This document shows positions 13,438 to 21,513 of a stretch of DNA of 55,129 nucleotides, in pieces. The notes below the pieces were generated by a model. It was not told where the DNA came from and did not search any database. It saw only the letters and a list, made by a program, of their open reading frames with translations. This DNA comes from an uncultured Prevotellaceae bacterium (GTDB lineage: Bacteria > Bacteroidota > Bacteroidia > Bacteroidales > Bacteroidaceae), in the NCBI GenBank assembly GCA_902782305.1, contig CACZMV010000019.1, positions 1 to 55,129 of the forward strand, in the 5' to 3' direction. The stretch's first letter is position 1, and each line of letters opens with the position of its first letter. The translations under genes and the position numbers were made by a program.

Positions 13438-14625
13438 ATGGGACAATTACAAGAAAAGTACAAGCATTATCGCGAGCCTCAGAAATTCATGGAGGCTGGC
13501 GTATATCCCTATTTCCGTGAGATTACCGGTAAGCAGGGAACTGAAGTAGAGATGGGTGGACATAAGGTGCTGATGTTCGGTTCGAACGCCTATACGGGTT
13601 TGACCGGTGATCAGCGCATTATCGATGCCGCTAAGAAAGCATTGGATCAATATGGCTCTGGTTGTGCAGGTAGCCGATTCCTGAATGGTACGCTGGACTT
13701 GCACGTAAGACTGGAGAAGGAAATCTCAGAGTTCATCCATAAGGATGACTGCCTCTGCTTCTCTACAGGATTCTCTGTAAACCAGGGCGTGCTGGCTGTG
13801 GTAGTGGGAAAGGATGACTATATTATTTGCGACGATCGTGACCATGCATCTATCGTGGACGGACGCCGCCTTTCTTTCGCCCGCCAGTTGCACTACAAGC
13901 ACAACGACATGGATGATCTGGAGCGCGTGCTGCAGAAGTTGCCTCAGGAGGCTATCAAGCTGATTGTGGTAGATGGCGTGTTCTCTATGGAGGGTGACCT
14001 CTGCAAACTCCCCGAGATCGTAAAACTGAAGCACAAGTATAACTGCTCTATCATGGTAGACGAGGCACACGGTATCGGTGTGTTCGGTGATCACGGACGT
14101 GGTGTCTGCGACTACTTCGGACTGACTGATGAGGTTGACCTGATTATGGGTACTTTCTCGAAGTCATTGGCTTCTATCGGTGGTTTCATCGCTTCGGATA
14201 AGGATACCATCAACTTCCTGCGTCACACTTGTCGTACTTATATCTTCTCTGCTTCTAACACACCTGCTGCTACAGCTGCTGCATTGGAAGCTCTGCACAT
14301 TCTGCAGAAAGAGCCCGAGCGCATTGAGAAGTTGTGGAGCGTGACCAAGTATGCCCTGAAGCGCTTCAGCGAGGAAGGCTTTGAGATTGGTGACACAGAG
14401 AGTCCTATCATTCCGCTGTATGTGCGCGATGTACAGAAGACATTCCTGGTTACTGCGCTGGCCTTCAACGCTGGTGTATTCATCAATCCCGTAATTCCAC
14501 CAGCATGTGCTCCACAGGATACGCTGGTACGTTACGCGCTGATGGCTACCCACACTGAGGAGCAGGTTGAGCGCTCTGTACTGGCCCTGAAGAAGATCTT
14601 CGTAGAGCAGGGAATCATCAAATAA
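13438..14625 (+). CDS. spt: Serine palmitoyltransferase (alpha-oxoamine synthase family)
   Basis: PLP enzyme that condenses serine with a long-chain acyl-CoA to 3-ketosphinganine, the first step of sphingolipid synthesis, a hallmark of Bacteroidales. The 395-residue protein has SNAYTGLTGDQRI, GSGCAGSRFLNGT, IMVDEAHGIGVFG, and the PLP-binding TFSKSLASIGGF with Lys242. Other oxoamine synthases such as KBL or BioF share this fold, but the N terminus (KYKHYREPQKFMEAGVYPYF) and the SRFLNGTLDLH segment fit the Bacteroides-type SPT. It forms a single-gene unit with its own promoter. A terminator is not obvious; the tRNA-Pro promoter follows within 45 bp. Confidence 0.92.
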   Translation: MGQLQEKYKHYREPQKFMEAGVYPYFREITGKQGTEVEMGGHKVLMFGSNAYTGLTGDQRIIDAAKKALDQYGSGCAGSRFLNGTLDLHVRLEKEISEFIHKDDCLCFSTGFSVNQGVLAVVVGKDDYIICDDRDHASIVDGRRLSFARQLHYKHNDMDDLERVLQKLPQEAIKLIVVDGVFSMEGDLCKLPEIVKLKHKYNCSIMVDEAHGIGVFGDHGRGVCDYFGLTDEVDLIMGTFSKSLASIGGFIASDKDTINFLRHTCRTYIFSASNTPAATAAALEALHILQKEPERIEKLWSVTKYALKRFSEEGFEIGDTESPIIPLYVRDVQKTFLVTALAFNAGVFINPVIPPACAPQDTLVRYALMATHTEEQVERSVLALKKIFVEQGIIK

Positions 14626-14668
14626 AAAAATAATTGCCTAAAAATTTGCACGGGTGCGAAATATTTAC

Positions 14669-14677
14669 TACCTTTGC
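14669..14677 (+). promoter_or_regulatory. -7 promoter element of tRNA-Pro
   Basis: TACCTTTGC ends 18 bp before the mature tRNA 5' end. Confidence 0.7.
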
Positions 14678-14695
14678 ACCCGCTTTTAAGGCAAC

Positions 14696-14768
14696 CGAGG
14701 TGTAGCGCAGTTGGTAGCGTTCCTGGTTTGGGACCAGGCTGTCGCAGGTTCGAGTCCTGTCACCTCGA
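14696..14768 (+). tRNA. tRNA-Pro (anticodon TGG)
   Basis: The acceptor CGAGGTG/CACCTCG, the anticodon arm CCTGG-TTTGGGA-CCAGG and the T arm with GGTTCGAGTCC are intact. Anticodon TGG reads proline codons. No CCA is encoded. Confidence 0.93.
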
Positions 14769-14797
14769 CTAGAATTAATAAGTTTTAGGTTTTTGGG

Positions 14798-14835
14798 TCT
14801 TTCTTCGCTGAGATAGTGAGGAAAGATTTTTTTTT
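14798..14835 (+). terminator. Terminator after tRNA-Pro
   Basis: TCTTTCTTC pairs with GAGGAAAGA (one mismatch) around an 11-nt loop, followed by nine T. Confidence 0.75.
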
Positions 14836-14868
14836 GCCCGAAAATTTGGAGGTTAGTTTCTTTTTACT

Positions 14869-14877
14869 TATCTTTGC
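14869..14877 (+). promoter_or_regulatory. -7 promoter element of the propeller/AraC regulator
   Basis: TATCTTTGC, 36 bp before the ATG at 14914. Confidence 0.7.
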
Positions 14878-14913
14878 AGCATAAAACAATTAACTTACAG
14901 CCTAAAACCTGTA

Positions 14914-17376
14914 ATGATTAAAAATTTGGTGCAGAAAATAAGTATTCTCGTCTGTTTGCTGAGCATGGTGTCTGGCATTCATGGACAGGACAACGAACAT
15001 GTATTTTTCATGTTCGATGCCTCTAATGGCTTGGCAGCAAACGGTGCACAGACCATACTCTGTACCAAGACAGGACGCATGGTGATAACAACGATTGGCC
15101 ATGTGAACTTCTACGACGGATACTCCTTTGACCATATTTCCCCACAAGCCGGTGACCTTTATCCATTGGAGAAATACAGCGGACATTACCGCTTGATGTT
15201 TGACAAGCATCACCACCTGTGGCTGAAGGATCGGTATAATGTTGCTTGTGTGAATCTGACGATGGAGCAGATTGCGCATAATGTGAGGGCAGTGTTCGAG
15301 GAAATGGGTATCAAGAAAACGGTGGATGACCTGTTTACCGACAGTGAGAACATGCTTTGGACCCTGTCGGGCGATAAGTTGTCGAGTCCTGACCGTCCGC
15401 TGATCATCACTGTGCGCCAGAATGTAGCCCTGCATGATGTGAATGTGTATGAGGACATGTACGTATTGCTGTTCTATGCCGACGGAATGGTGTCAGCCTA
15501 TGATCTGCAGACGGGTAAACACGTTTTTGACATCGTGTGTCCAGAGACAGAGGCTAAGAAATACATGGAATCATCGGTGGTGTATCCATATGAAAAGGGA
15601 TTCTACCAGATTCGAAATGGCTCGTCAGAAGGTATGTTGCGCTATTTGGACATTGAAAAGCGTGAGTGGACAACGGTGATGGCGCCTAATTACCGACTGA
15701 ACAATGTGGTGGTGCATAAGGGTAAGCTCTATGTAGCAACACAGTTTGGCTACTGGATATATAACCTGGCTACTGGTGAGAAAACGATAGTGGATGAGCT
15801 GACGCTGAGCAAGGGCAGAAAGTTGAAAACCGATGTTAACGCGATAGCCTTTGACCGTCAAGGAGGTATGTGGATAGGTACGGAGATGAGAGGATTGCTG
15901 TACGCCAAACCTTATCTATCACCTTTTCATGTTTATTCGTGGAATAATCCAGAATCAAGAACTCTATACCAAAGAATGGCTGAGAAGCTGGATATGACGC
16001 CCAGACCCTATCGTTACCACGTGAATTGTGAATATACGGACAGTAGGGGATGGAAATGGACTGGACTTTACTCCGGACTGAAGTTGGAAACAACGGATGG
16101 AAAAGAGCGCATGTTCAAACGGAAGGATGGATTACGTAGCGAAATGGTGCATGCGGTGGTGGAGGATGCCACTCATGACATCTGGGTAAGTACCAGTTTC
16201 GGTATCTCGCATTTGTTTGTGAACGATACAGCCGTATACAGAATAGAAACGTATGTAAACATAGACGATGTGCCCGCTGAGGCTTTTGTCAACGGAGCAG
16301 CAGCGCTGATGGACGATGGTAGCATTATCATGCAGTCGCTGGATCATATGGTGACATTTAATCCGGCATCATTCCATACACTGACAACGGATGAGTTTAT
16401 ATTATATCCGAAACTGGTTCACCTGCAAATGAACGGTCAGGATGTAGAACCTGGAAAAGAGTATGACGGATTAATGGTTCTAGAGAAGGCCGTGACACGT
16501 TCGAAAGAAATCAATCTGAACTACGACCAGAATATTGTGAAGCTGGAGTTCTCGGCACTGAACTATTTCCGCCCGATGCAAACTTATTACCGTGTAAGGG
16601 TGAAGGGATTTAAGAAGTATAATGACTGGCAGGTTTTCTCGCACGGACTAACTCCTGATGTTGTAGATAAGTACGGTATGATGAGACTGATGCTGTTGAA
16701 CATGGACTCTGGTCAGTATGAGGTGGAAGTGCAGGCTTCGATGACGCCTGACGAATGGCCCGCAGAGCCCTATGTTTGGATTATCACCGTGCATCAGCCA
16801 TGGTGGCGTACTACAGGTATTTACTACCTGTTGGCTTTGGTGATGTTTGGTTTGTTGCTGGCTAACTTCCTGTTGTATAACAGGAATGTGAAGATGCGAA
16901 TGATGCGCCATAACGAGGAGACTGATGTGGTTCGTCGTGTGATGCAGTTTGCCAATCGTTGTGAGGCTCAGAGGACGGAAGAGTTGGCACCCAATAAACT
17001 GATGGAGGAAGGAGATGAGGAAGAGGCACATCAGGTGATGAGCCGTGACTTTGTCAATGTGATGCTGAAATTGGTGCCTTATGTGATTAGTCAGAAGGAT
17101 GTTAAGAAAATCACGATGAGGGAACTGGAACAGAATTCTGGAGTATCAAGGGCCCAGTTGTATCAGTTGCTGTCAGCCAATATTGATAAGAATCCGCGTC
17201 AGTTGATTAGTCTGTTACGTATAGAGGAAGCTGCCCGATTGGTAAGAACAACGGAAATGAGTTTTGAGCAGATTGCTGAGGAATGCCGTTTCGTATCGCC
17301 AAACTATTTCTTTGCAGCATTCTTCCATCATTTCAGAATGACACCAGAGGACTATCGGAAATCTAATGCCCTATAG
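14914..17376 (+). CDS. Membrane-spanning one-component regulator: propeller, Y_Y_Y and AraC HTH
   Basis: An 820-residue protein. Residues 1-24 are a signal peptide. About 25-520 hold propeller-type repeats of the two-component-regulator family (GLAANGAQTILCTKTGRM, DRQGGMWIGTEMRGLL, DSRGWKWTGLYSGL, DATHDIWVSTSFGI). About 530-625 match a Y_Y_Y-type beta domain (LKLEFSALNYFRP-like, YYRVRVKGFKKYNDW). One membrane helix follows at about 634-656 (YLLALVMFGLLLANFLLY). Residues about 730-815 are an AraC-type HTH (QNSGVSRAQLYQLLSANIDK, SPNYFFAAFFHHFRMTPEDY). Unlike classical hybrid two-component systems it has no histidine kinase or receiver, so ligand binding in the periplasm would be passed straight to the DNA-binding domain. 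No neighbouring polysaccharide locus shows its targets. Its last 25 bp overlap the end of the convergent DUF5103 gene. Confidence 0.85.
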   Translation: MIKNLVQKISILVCLLSMVSGIHGQDNEHVFFMFDASNGLAANGAQTILCTKTGRMVITTIGHVNFYDGYSFDHISPQAGDLYPLEKYSGHYRLMFDKHHHLWLKDRYNVACVNLTMEQIAHNVRAVFEEMGIKKTVDDLFTDSENMLWTLSGDKLSSPDRPLIITVRQNVALHDVNVYEDMYVLLFYADGMVSAYDLQTGKHVFDIVCPETEAKKYMESSVVYPYEKGFYQIRNGSSEGMLRYLDIEKREWTTVMAPNYRLNNVVVHKGKLYVATQFGYWIYNLATGEKTIVDELTLSKGRKLKTDVNAIAFDRQGGMWIGTEMRGLLYAKPYLSPFHVYSWNNPESRTLYQRMAEKLDMTPRPYRYHVNCEYTDSRGWKWTGLYSGLKLETTDGKERMFKRKDGLRSEMVHAVVEDATHDIWVSTSFGISHLFVNDTAVYRIETYVNIDDVPAEAFVNGAAALMDDGSIIMQSLDHMVTFNPASFHTLTTDEFILYPKLVHLQMNGQDVEPGKEYDGLMVLEKAVTRSKEINLNYDQNIVKLEFSALNYFRPMQTYYRVRVKGFKKYNDWQVFSHGLTPDVVDKYGMMRLMLLNMDSGQYEVEVQASMTPDEWPAEPYVWIITVHQPWWRTTGIYYLLALVMFGLLLANFLLYNRNVKMRMMRHNEETDVVRRVMQFANRCEAQRTEELAPNKLMEEGDEEEAHQVMSRDFVNVMLKLVPYVISQKDVKKITMRELEQNSGVSRAQLYQLLSANIDKNPRQLISLLRIEEAARLVRTTEMSFEQIAEECRFVSPNYFFAAFFHHFRMTPEDYRKSNAL

Positions 17377-18566
17377 CCCACGAGTTGCCACGTGCGCGCG
17401 CCTGTTTCCTTATAATATACCAATACTTGATAGCGGTTCTCCGTCTGGAAGAAGTTGCCCTCGGAAGGTGCAATGGTTCCAGCGGATGTAAGGTATTGGT
17501 AAGAATAATAGCCTTGTTTCTGCAAGACGGAAGCGTAATAGGTCTGCGTGGTATCATCGTAGGTCATCTTATATGCATCCGGATTGTGGTCGATGGTCCA
17601 GTGTCCCCAGAGCTGGATGTCGCCTTGATAGGGTGTTTGCAGTGAATAGTTTACCCAGACATAGTCGCAGGTGTAGTCACACTCTACATTGTCGCTATTA
17701 CGAATGACGAAAGCACCGTCAGCATCGACATCGGTGAGATAGTTGCGCTGAACGGTTGAGGTGAAAGGGTAGGCCTGAAAGTAGTGACCATCCCACTCAA
17801 TATGGTCCAGTCCCATGGTGGTGTGTTTCACATCAAGCACTTCAAACTTATGAAACTCGTTGCCAGCATCGAAAATGAGTTGACGATTGTGTTGCCAAGA
17901 GGCTCCCTGATTATTGACAAAGGTGGGACGAAGATTGGTGCGGGCATCCTGCTCACGCCAATTCTGCATGACTACGGTATAGAGCTCGTCCTCAAACTGG
18001 TTGATGTGCAGGTCGTTGTATTTGAGTGAGAAACTGACTTGCTGATGACTTACGTTATGATCAATATCTGTATTGGAGCTGACCTCAAGACCTACACTGG
18101 TCAGAGGTTCAACCACATAGAATTCCACTTCGAGTAATCGCTCATTGTCAGCATCCTCATCGAATACGGTAATGCGATAGTTGCCACTTAATTTCAGTTG
18201 GCAACGCTCATTGGGAATGCTGAACTGATAATGGGTATAGAGCACGGTAGTGTTGATGGAGTGAAGATAATCGTCAATGGGGTTGTTATTGAAACCATTG
18301 AGCCAATCGCTTTCGAAAATATCCTCAGAGGTGCTCCAATCGGCCTCGCAATGTTCTAAACGATAAGTGAGTCGGTGGAAGTCGTGAGAGAGTTCGTCGA
18401 ACCCTACCACCAGCTTATCGGAACTATTTAGCGTCATCACAGGACGATTGAGCCAGTCGCCATTGACAATGCTGGTAAGCGACTTGACTCTTGGGGAGTA
18501 GATGCGGTTGGAAGCCCATCCGCAGGTAGCCAGGAGGAGCAGGAAGAATAAAAAACGTATCTTCAT
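17352..18566 (-). CDS. DUF5103 family secreted protein
   Basis: About 404 residues from ATG 18566 (an upstream in-frame start at 18602 lies in the promoter and is rejected). Signal peptide MKIRFLFFLLLLATCGWA. The body shows the DUF5103 pattern: RVKSLTSIVNGDWLNRPVM, FDELSHDFHRLTYRLEHCEA, YRITVFDEDADNERLLEVEF, and a C-terminal TGARTWQLVGYRALDF. The family is confined to Bacteroidetes, is exported, and has no established function. It is divergent from a lipoprotein gene with overlapping promoters, and convergent with the AraC-type regulator. Confidence 0.85.
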   Translation of the reverse strand: MKIRFLFFLLLLATCGWASNRIYSPRVKSLTSIVNGDWLNRPVMTLNSSDKLVVGFDELSHDFHRLTYRLEHCEADWSTSEDIFESDWLNGFNNNPIDDYLHSINTTVLYTHYQFSIPNERCQLKLSGNYRITVFDEDADNERLLEVEFYVVEPLTSVGLEVSSNTDIDHNVSHQQVSFSLKYNDLHINQFEDELYTVVMQNWREQDARTNLRPTFVNNQGASWQHNRQLIFDAGNEFHKFEVLDVKHTTMGLDHIEWDGHYFQAYPFTSTVQRNYLTDVDADGAFVIRNSDNVECDYTCDYVWVNYSLQTPYQGDIQLWGHWTIDHNPDAYKMTYDDTTQTYYASVLQKQGYYSYQYLTSAGTIAPSEGNFFQTENRYQVLVYYKETGARTWQLVGYRALDFR

Positions 18567-18569
18567 GGT

Positions 18570-18600
18570 GCAAAGATAATGAAAAAATTCGTATCTTTGC
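18570..18600. promoter_or_regulatory. Compact bidirectional promoter between DUF5103 and a lipoprotein gene
   Basis: Minus -7 TATCTTTGC (18570-18578) ends three bases before the ATG at 18566; its -33 TTTG is plus 18600-18603. Plus -7 TATCTTTGC (18592-18600) ends eight bases before the ATG at 18609. The two -7 boxes are 13 bp apart and each promoter overlaps the other's -33 region, so they probably compete. Both messages would be leaderless or nearly so. Confidence 0.75.
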
Positions 18601-18608
18601 AAACAGAT

Positions 18609-19244
18609 ATGAGAAAGATTGCAGTTTTGACGATTAGTCTCATGGTGATGCTGATGGCATCATGCGGACAGAAGAAGAAGGATGCTGCCTATTATGAAAT
18701 GATGGTAGACAGTATCAGGAAGGCGGAGCAGGTAAAAGAGTTGCGACGCCAAGCGGGTATAACCGATGGTGATCCGCTGGAAGAATTCTTCCTGAAGTTG
18801 AGTCTGCGTACGCTGCCCTTGCAATCGGAAGGAAAGAAATGGCAACGTCTGGGCGAATTTACAAAGGTGCCTCGCGTATTAAATGACCAGTTTGGTTATA
18901 TGTCGAATACGGAACTGCAGGTGATGGCAATGCCCAGAGCTGCAGGACATGAGGTGGTGATGTTGCTGGAAATGCAGGACTCAATCACCCCTGCATTGTA
19001 TCTTTATACCATGAATCGTCAGCACAGAACGATTGACCAGCTGTGTATTTATGAAGAGACAGCAGAGGACAGAGCTGCCGATTTCGGTAAGACATCGATG
19101 GATTATTATATCACCAGCAATTGGGAAATAACGCTGATGAAATACTATCTGTCACATGAAGCGACGAATCCCGAATTGGAGGAGACTCGCCGCTATATCA
19201 TCAATAAGGAAGGAAAATTTGAAGAGGTGATTATCGAACTGTAA
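18609..19244 (+). CDS. Hypothetical lipoprotein
   Basis: A 211-residue protein from ATG 18609. The signal MRKIAVLTISLMVMLMASCG has lipobox MASC (Cys19). The mature part starts with a Lys-rich linker (GQKKKDAAYYEMMVDSIRKA) and goes on to a domain with LFLKLSLRTLPL-like and QDSITPALYLYTMNRQHRTI segments. No family recognised. The 3' end overlaps the convergent DUF4861 gene by 14 bp. Confidence 0.8.
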   Translation: MRKIAVLTISLMVMLMASCGQKKKDAAYYEMMVDSIRKAEQVKELRRQAGITDGDPLEEFFLKLSLRTLPLQSEGKKWQRLGEFTKVPRVLNDQFGYMSNTELQVMAMPRAAGHEVVMLLEMQDSITPALYLYTMNRQHRTIDQLCIYEETAEDRAADFGKTSMDYYITSNWEITLMKYYLSHEATNPELEETRRYIINKEGKFEEVIIEL

Positions 19245-20454
19245 TCTTGACAGGTTGCTCAACTTCTTTCTTCCACATCTTCAAGTAATTGAACCATTCC
19301 TTGGCTGAATGGTAACCAAAGGTCTCATTGGCAGAGGTGTAGGTTACCTTGTAGCTCATCTTATTGCCGTTGACCTTGAGCACATAGGCATAGTTGTCCT
19401 TGTTGGCAGGTTCCTCGCTGACAATGTTCTTCTGTGGAACAAGCACGGCCAATCCTACAGTCTCACGCTTCCACTTAGTAGTATCAGCAGCAGGATAGTC
19501 GGTACCCCAGCAAGCACGAAGTCCTTTCTTATCGGAGAATTCCTCAGAACCCTTCACATTAATGATACCCGTAGAGAAACGATAGTCGGATACGTCCTTG
19601 TTGAAGAAAACATCCACATCCGTATCACGATGACCTGCATACTGTGTATAGCGAAGGGTCATGGTGATGGGTGACTTGCTGGCGTCTGCCTTCCATCCAC
19701 GATCGACAATCTCAACGATAGCACGAAGAGGTCCGTAGCTGACAACACGCTGTGTGCGTGTACGAACGGGTTCTACGAGCGTAGGCTTCTGACCGTCCCA
19801 TCCACGGAAGGCACCCAGTCCGAAGGTCTGTCCAACCCATAGCACATCATCGCCATAGCCTTTAGCCTTCAGGTCGTCAGGGGTATAGAACTGCGTTTCC
19901 TTCAACTCCAACTGCTTATGGAACTTGCCATAGAGGTCGAGAGTCTGACGAGCATCGAAGTAAATGCGGATGCCATTAAGCTCGCTCTCAAAGTCGACAC
20001 CATGATGGTGCTGAACATTATAGGTATAAGCAGCATCGCCACGAGCAGTAAGTTGTTCGATGTAGTTGTTCTGCTGGTGTTTCTTCAGTGTCTTATCCTT
20101 GGTATTGGCCAGCACCATTTCTGCATAGGTACGGGCAGGGTAGGTGCGAGGCTCGCCTTTGTCCATCAGTGTGATGGTGTATTCCTTTTGCTCCTTCTTG
20201 CCAAGATCGGCCAAGAAGCAAAGCTCATCGAAGGTGTCGTCCTGATTCAAGTCGTCCAACTGACAAGGAACCTCTTTGCCCGACAGGGTGACAAGAGCAG
20301 AGCGCACTTCACCATAGGAAGCCAAAGAGAGTACAACGGGCACATCAGTGCGTTCAACATTACTGGGATTGGTAACACTGACAGTGAGTGTTCGGTTGGC
20401 AAAAGCCAGCGTGCTGAATGTGGTCAGCGCGAGGAGTGAAAATATTCTTCTCAT
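19231..20454 (-). CDS. DUF4861 family exported protein
   Basis: About 407 residues from ATG 20454, with signal peptide MRRIFSLLALTTFSTLAFA. Features of DUF4861: a short N-terminal beta domain (TLTVSVTNPSNVERTDVPVV), then HHHGVDFESELNGIRIYFDA, LWVGQTFGLGAFRGWDG and ACWGTDYPAADTTKWKRETV. The family occurs in Bacteroidetes, often with polysaccharide (pectin-type) degradation genes, and a role as a carbohydrate-active or binding protein is suspected. No such neighbours are present here, so its substrate cannot be inferred. A weak -7-like element lies in the AT-rich stretch upstream. Confidence 0.85.
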   Translation of the reverse strand: MRRIFSLLALTTFSTLAFANRTLTVSVTNPSNVERTDVPVVLSLASYGEVRSALVTLSGKEVPCQLDDLNQDDTFDELCFLADLGKKEQKEYTITLMDKGEPRTYPARTYAEMVLANTKDKTLKKHQQNNYIEQLTARGDAAYTYNVQHHHGVDFESELNGIRIYFDARQTLDLYGKFHKQLELKETQFYTPDDLKAKGYGDDVLWVGQTFGLGAFRGWDGQKPTLVEPVRTRTQRVVSYGPLRAIVEIVDRGWKADASKSPITMTLRYTQYAGHRDTDVDVFFNKDVSDYRFSTGIINVKGSEEFSDKKGLRACWGTDYPAADTTKWKRETVGLAVLVPQKNIVSEEPANKDNYAYVLKVNGNKMSYKVTYTSANETFGYHSAKEWFNYLKMWKKEVEQPVKITVR

Positions 20455-20549
20455 TGTGCTAAAAAGTTGTTTTGTTTCTTGCAAATTTCACACAAATAAA
20501 CGAATTTAAGGTAAAAATGCCCTTCATATTTAATTTTTTTAGTTTAAAA

Positions 20550-20582
20550 TTTGGTTTTTAAAACAATTTTTAGTAATTTTGC
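20550..20582 (+). promoter_or_regulatory. Promoter of the GldB-like lipoprotein gene
   Basis: TTTG at 20550-20553 and TAATTTTGC at 20574-20582, 20 bp apart; leader about 35 nt. Confidence 0.7.
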
Positions 20583-20622
20583 GGAGTAATTTAAAATTAT
20601 TTAAAGGCTTTTCCTCATCCTA

Positions 20623-21408
20623 ATGGGCAAAATATACGGAATATTATTCATGATAATGCTATTGTGCATCGGCTGTCAGTGGCAGTTGAAGCCCAATGAT
20701 GTTGACGCTGAAGAACAGCGTGTCAGCATCCAGCGTTATGACCGTATAGAGACCCTGTATCTGACAACGGGTGATTATTCAGCATTGCAACAGATGAATA
20801 CCGTTTATCCCACACAGACCCGTATGTTGCTGGAGGATGTGCTGCAATTAGGAAAGGTGAACGATCGTGATATCAATAGTAAGTTCCTGTATTTCTTCCA
20901 GGATTCTACGTTGCAGATGATGTTGTCTGACGTACAGCATGAATTTGCAGATATGGACGATGTGAACCAGGAAATGGCTGCTTCGTTTGAGCGATTGAAA
21001 GAGGAATTGCCCGATATGGAGATTCCTGAGATATACACTCAGATTGGTTCGTTTGACCAGAGCATTGTGGTGGGTAACAATACGCTGGGAGTTAGCTTGG
21101 ATAAATATCTGGGCATTGACTATCCTTTCTATGTGTCACATTATTCGGAAGAACAGCGTCAGTTGATGGTTCGCTCGATGATTGTGCCTGACTGTCTGGC
21201 TTTCTATATACTCAGTCTGTATCCATTACCTTTTAATGATCAGCAGTCACAGCAAGAACGCGACAACCACATGGGAAAAATCCAGTGGGTAGTCAATCAG
21301 ATGACGAAGCGACAGGTGTTCACGAATGAATATGTAGATAGGATAGCTGACTATATGACGAAAAACTCGAAAATGTCTATTGCTCAGTTATTAGGCAATA
21401 GCAAGTAA
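20623..21408 (+). CDS. GldB-like lipoprotein
   Basis: A 261-residue lipoprotein (MGKIYGILFMIMLLCIGCQW, Cys18). It contains the GldB-family core: DRIETLYLTTGDYSALQQMN, YTQIGSFDQSIVVGNNTLGV, SLDKYLGIDYPFY and a final IADYMTKNSKMSIAQLL. In gliding Bacteroidetes GldB is a lipoprotein required for motility; in Bacteroidales the homologues persist without gliding and the family resembles zinc-independent remnants of peptidase-like folds. Expected location is the periplasmic face of an envelope membrane. It lies upstream of dnaB with a separate promoter between them. Confidence 0.78.
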   Translation: MGKIYGILFMIMLLCIGCQWQLKPNDVDAEEQRVSIQRYDRIETLYLTTGDYSALQQMNTVYPTQTRMLLEDVLQLGKVNDRDINSKFLYFFQDSTLQMMLSDVQHEFADMDDVNQEMAASFERLKEELPDMEIPEIYTQIGSFDQSIVVGNNTLGVSLDKYLGIDYPFYVSHYSEEQRQLMVRSMIVPDCLAFYILSLYPLPFNDQQSQQERDNHMGKIQWVVNQMTKRQVFTNEYVDRIADYMTKNSKMSIAQLLGNSK

Positions 21409-21481
21409 GTGGTTTTCCAAAAAATCATAAAATGACGAAAAGTTTGGGAGCATGAATGATAGTGCTCTCATTTTTTTTTTG

Positions 21482-21490
21482 TACTTTTGT
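21482..21490 (+). promoter_or_regulatory. -7 promoter element of dnaB
   Basis: TACTTTTGT, 23 bp before the ATG at 21514, behind a run of T. Confidence 0.6.
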
Positions 21491-21513
21491 AGCCCGAAAA
21501 TAATTAGAAAACT

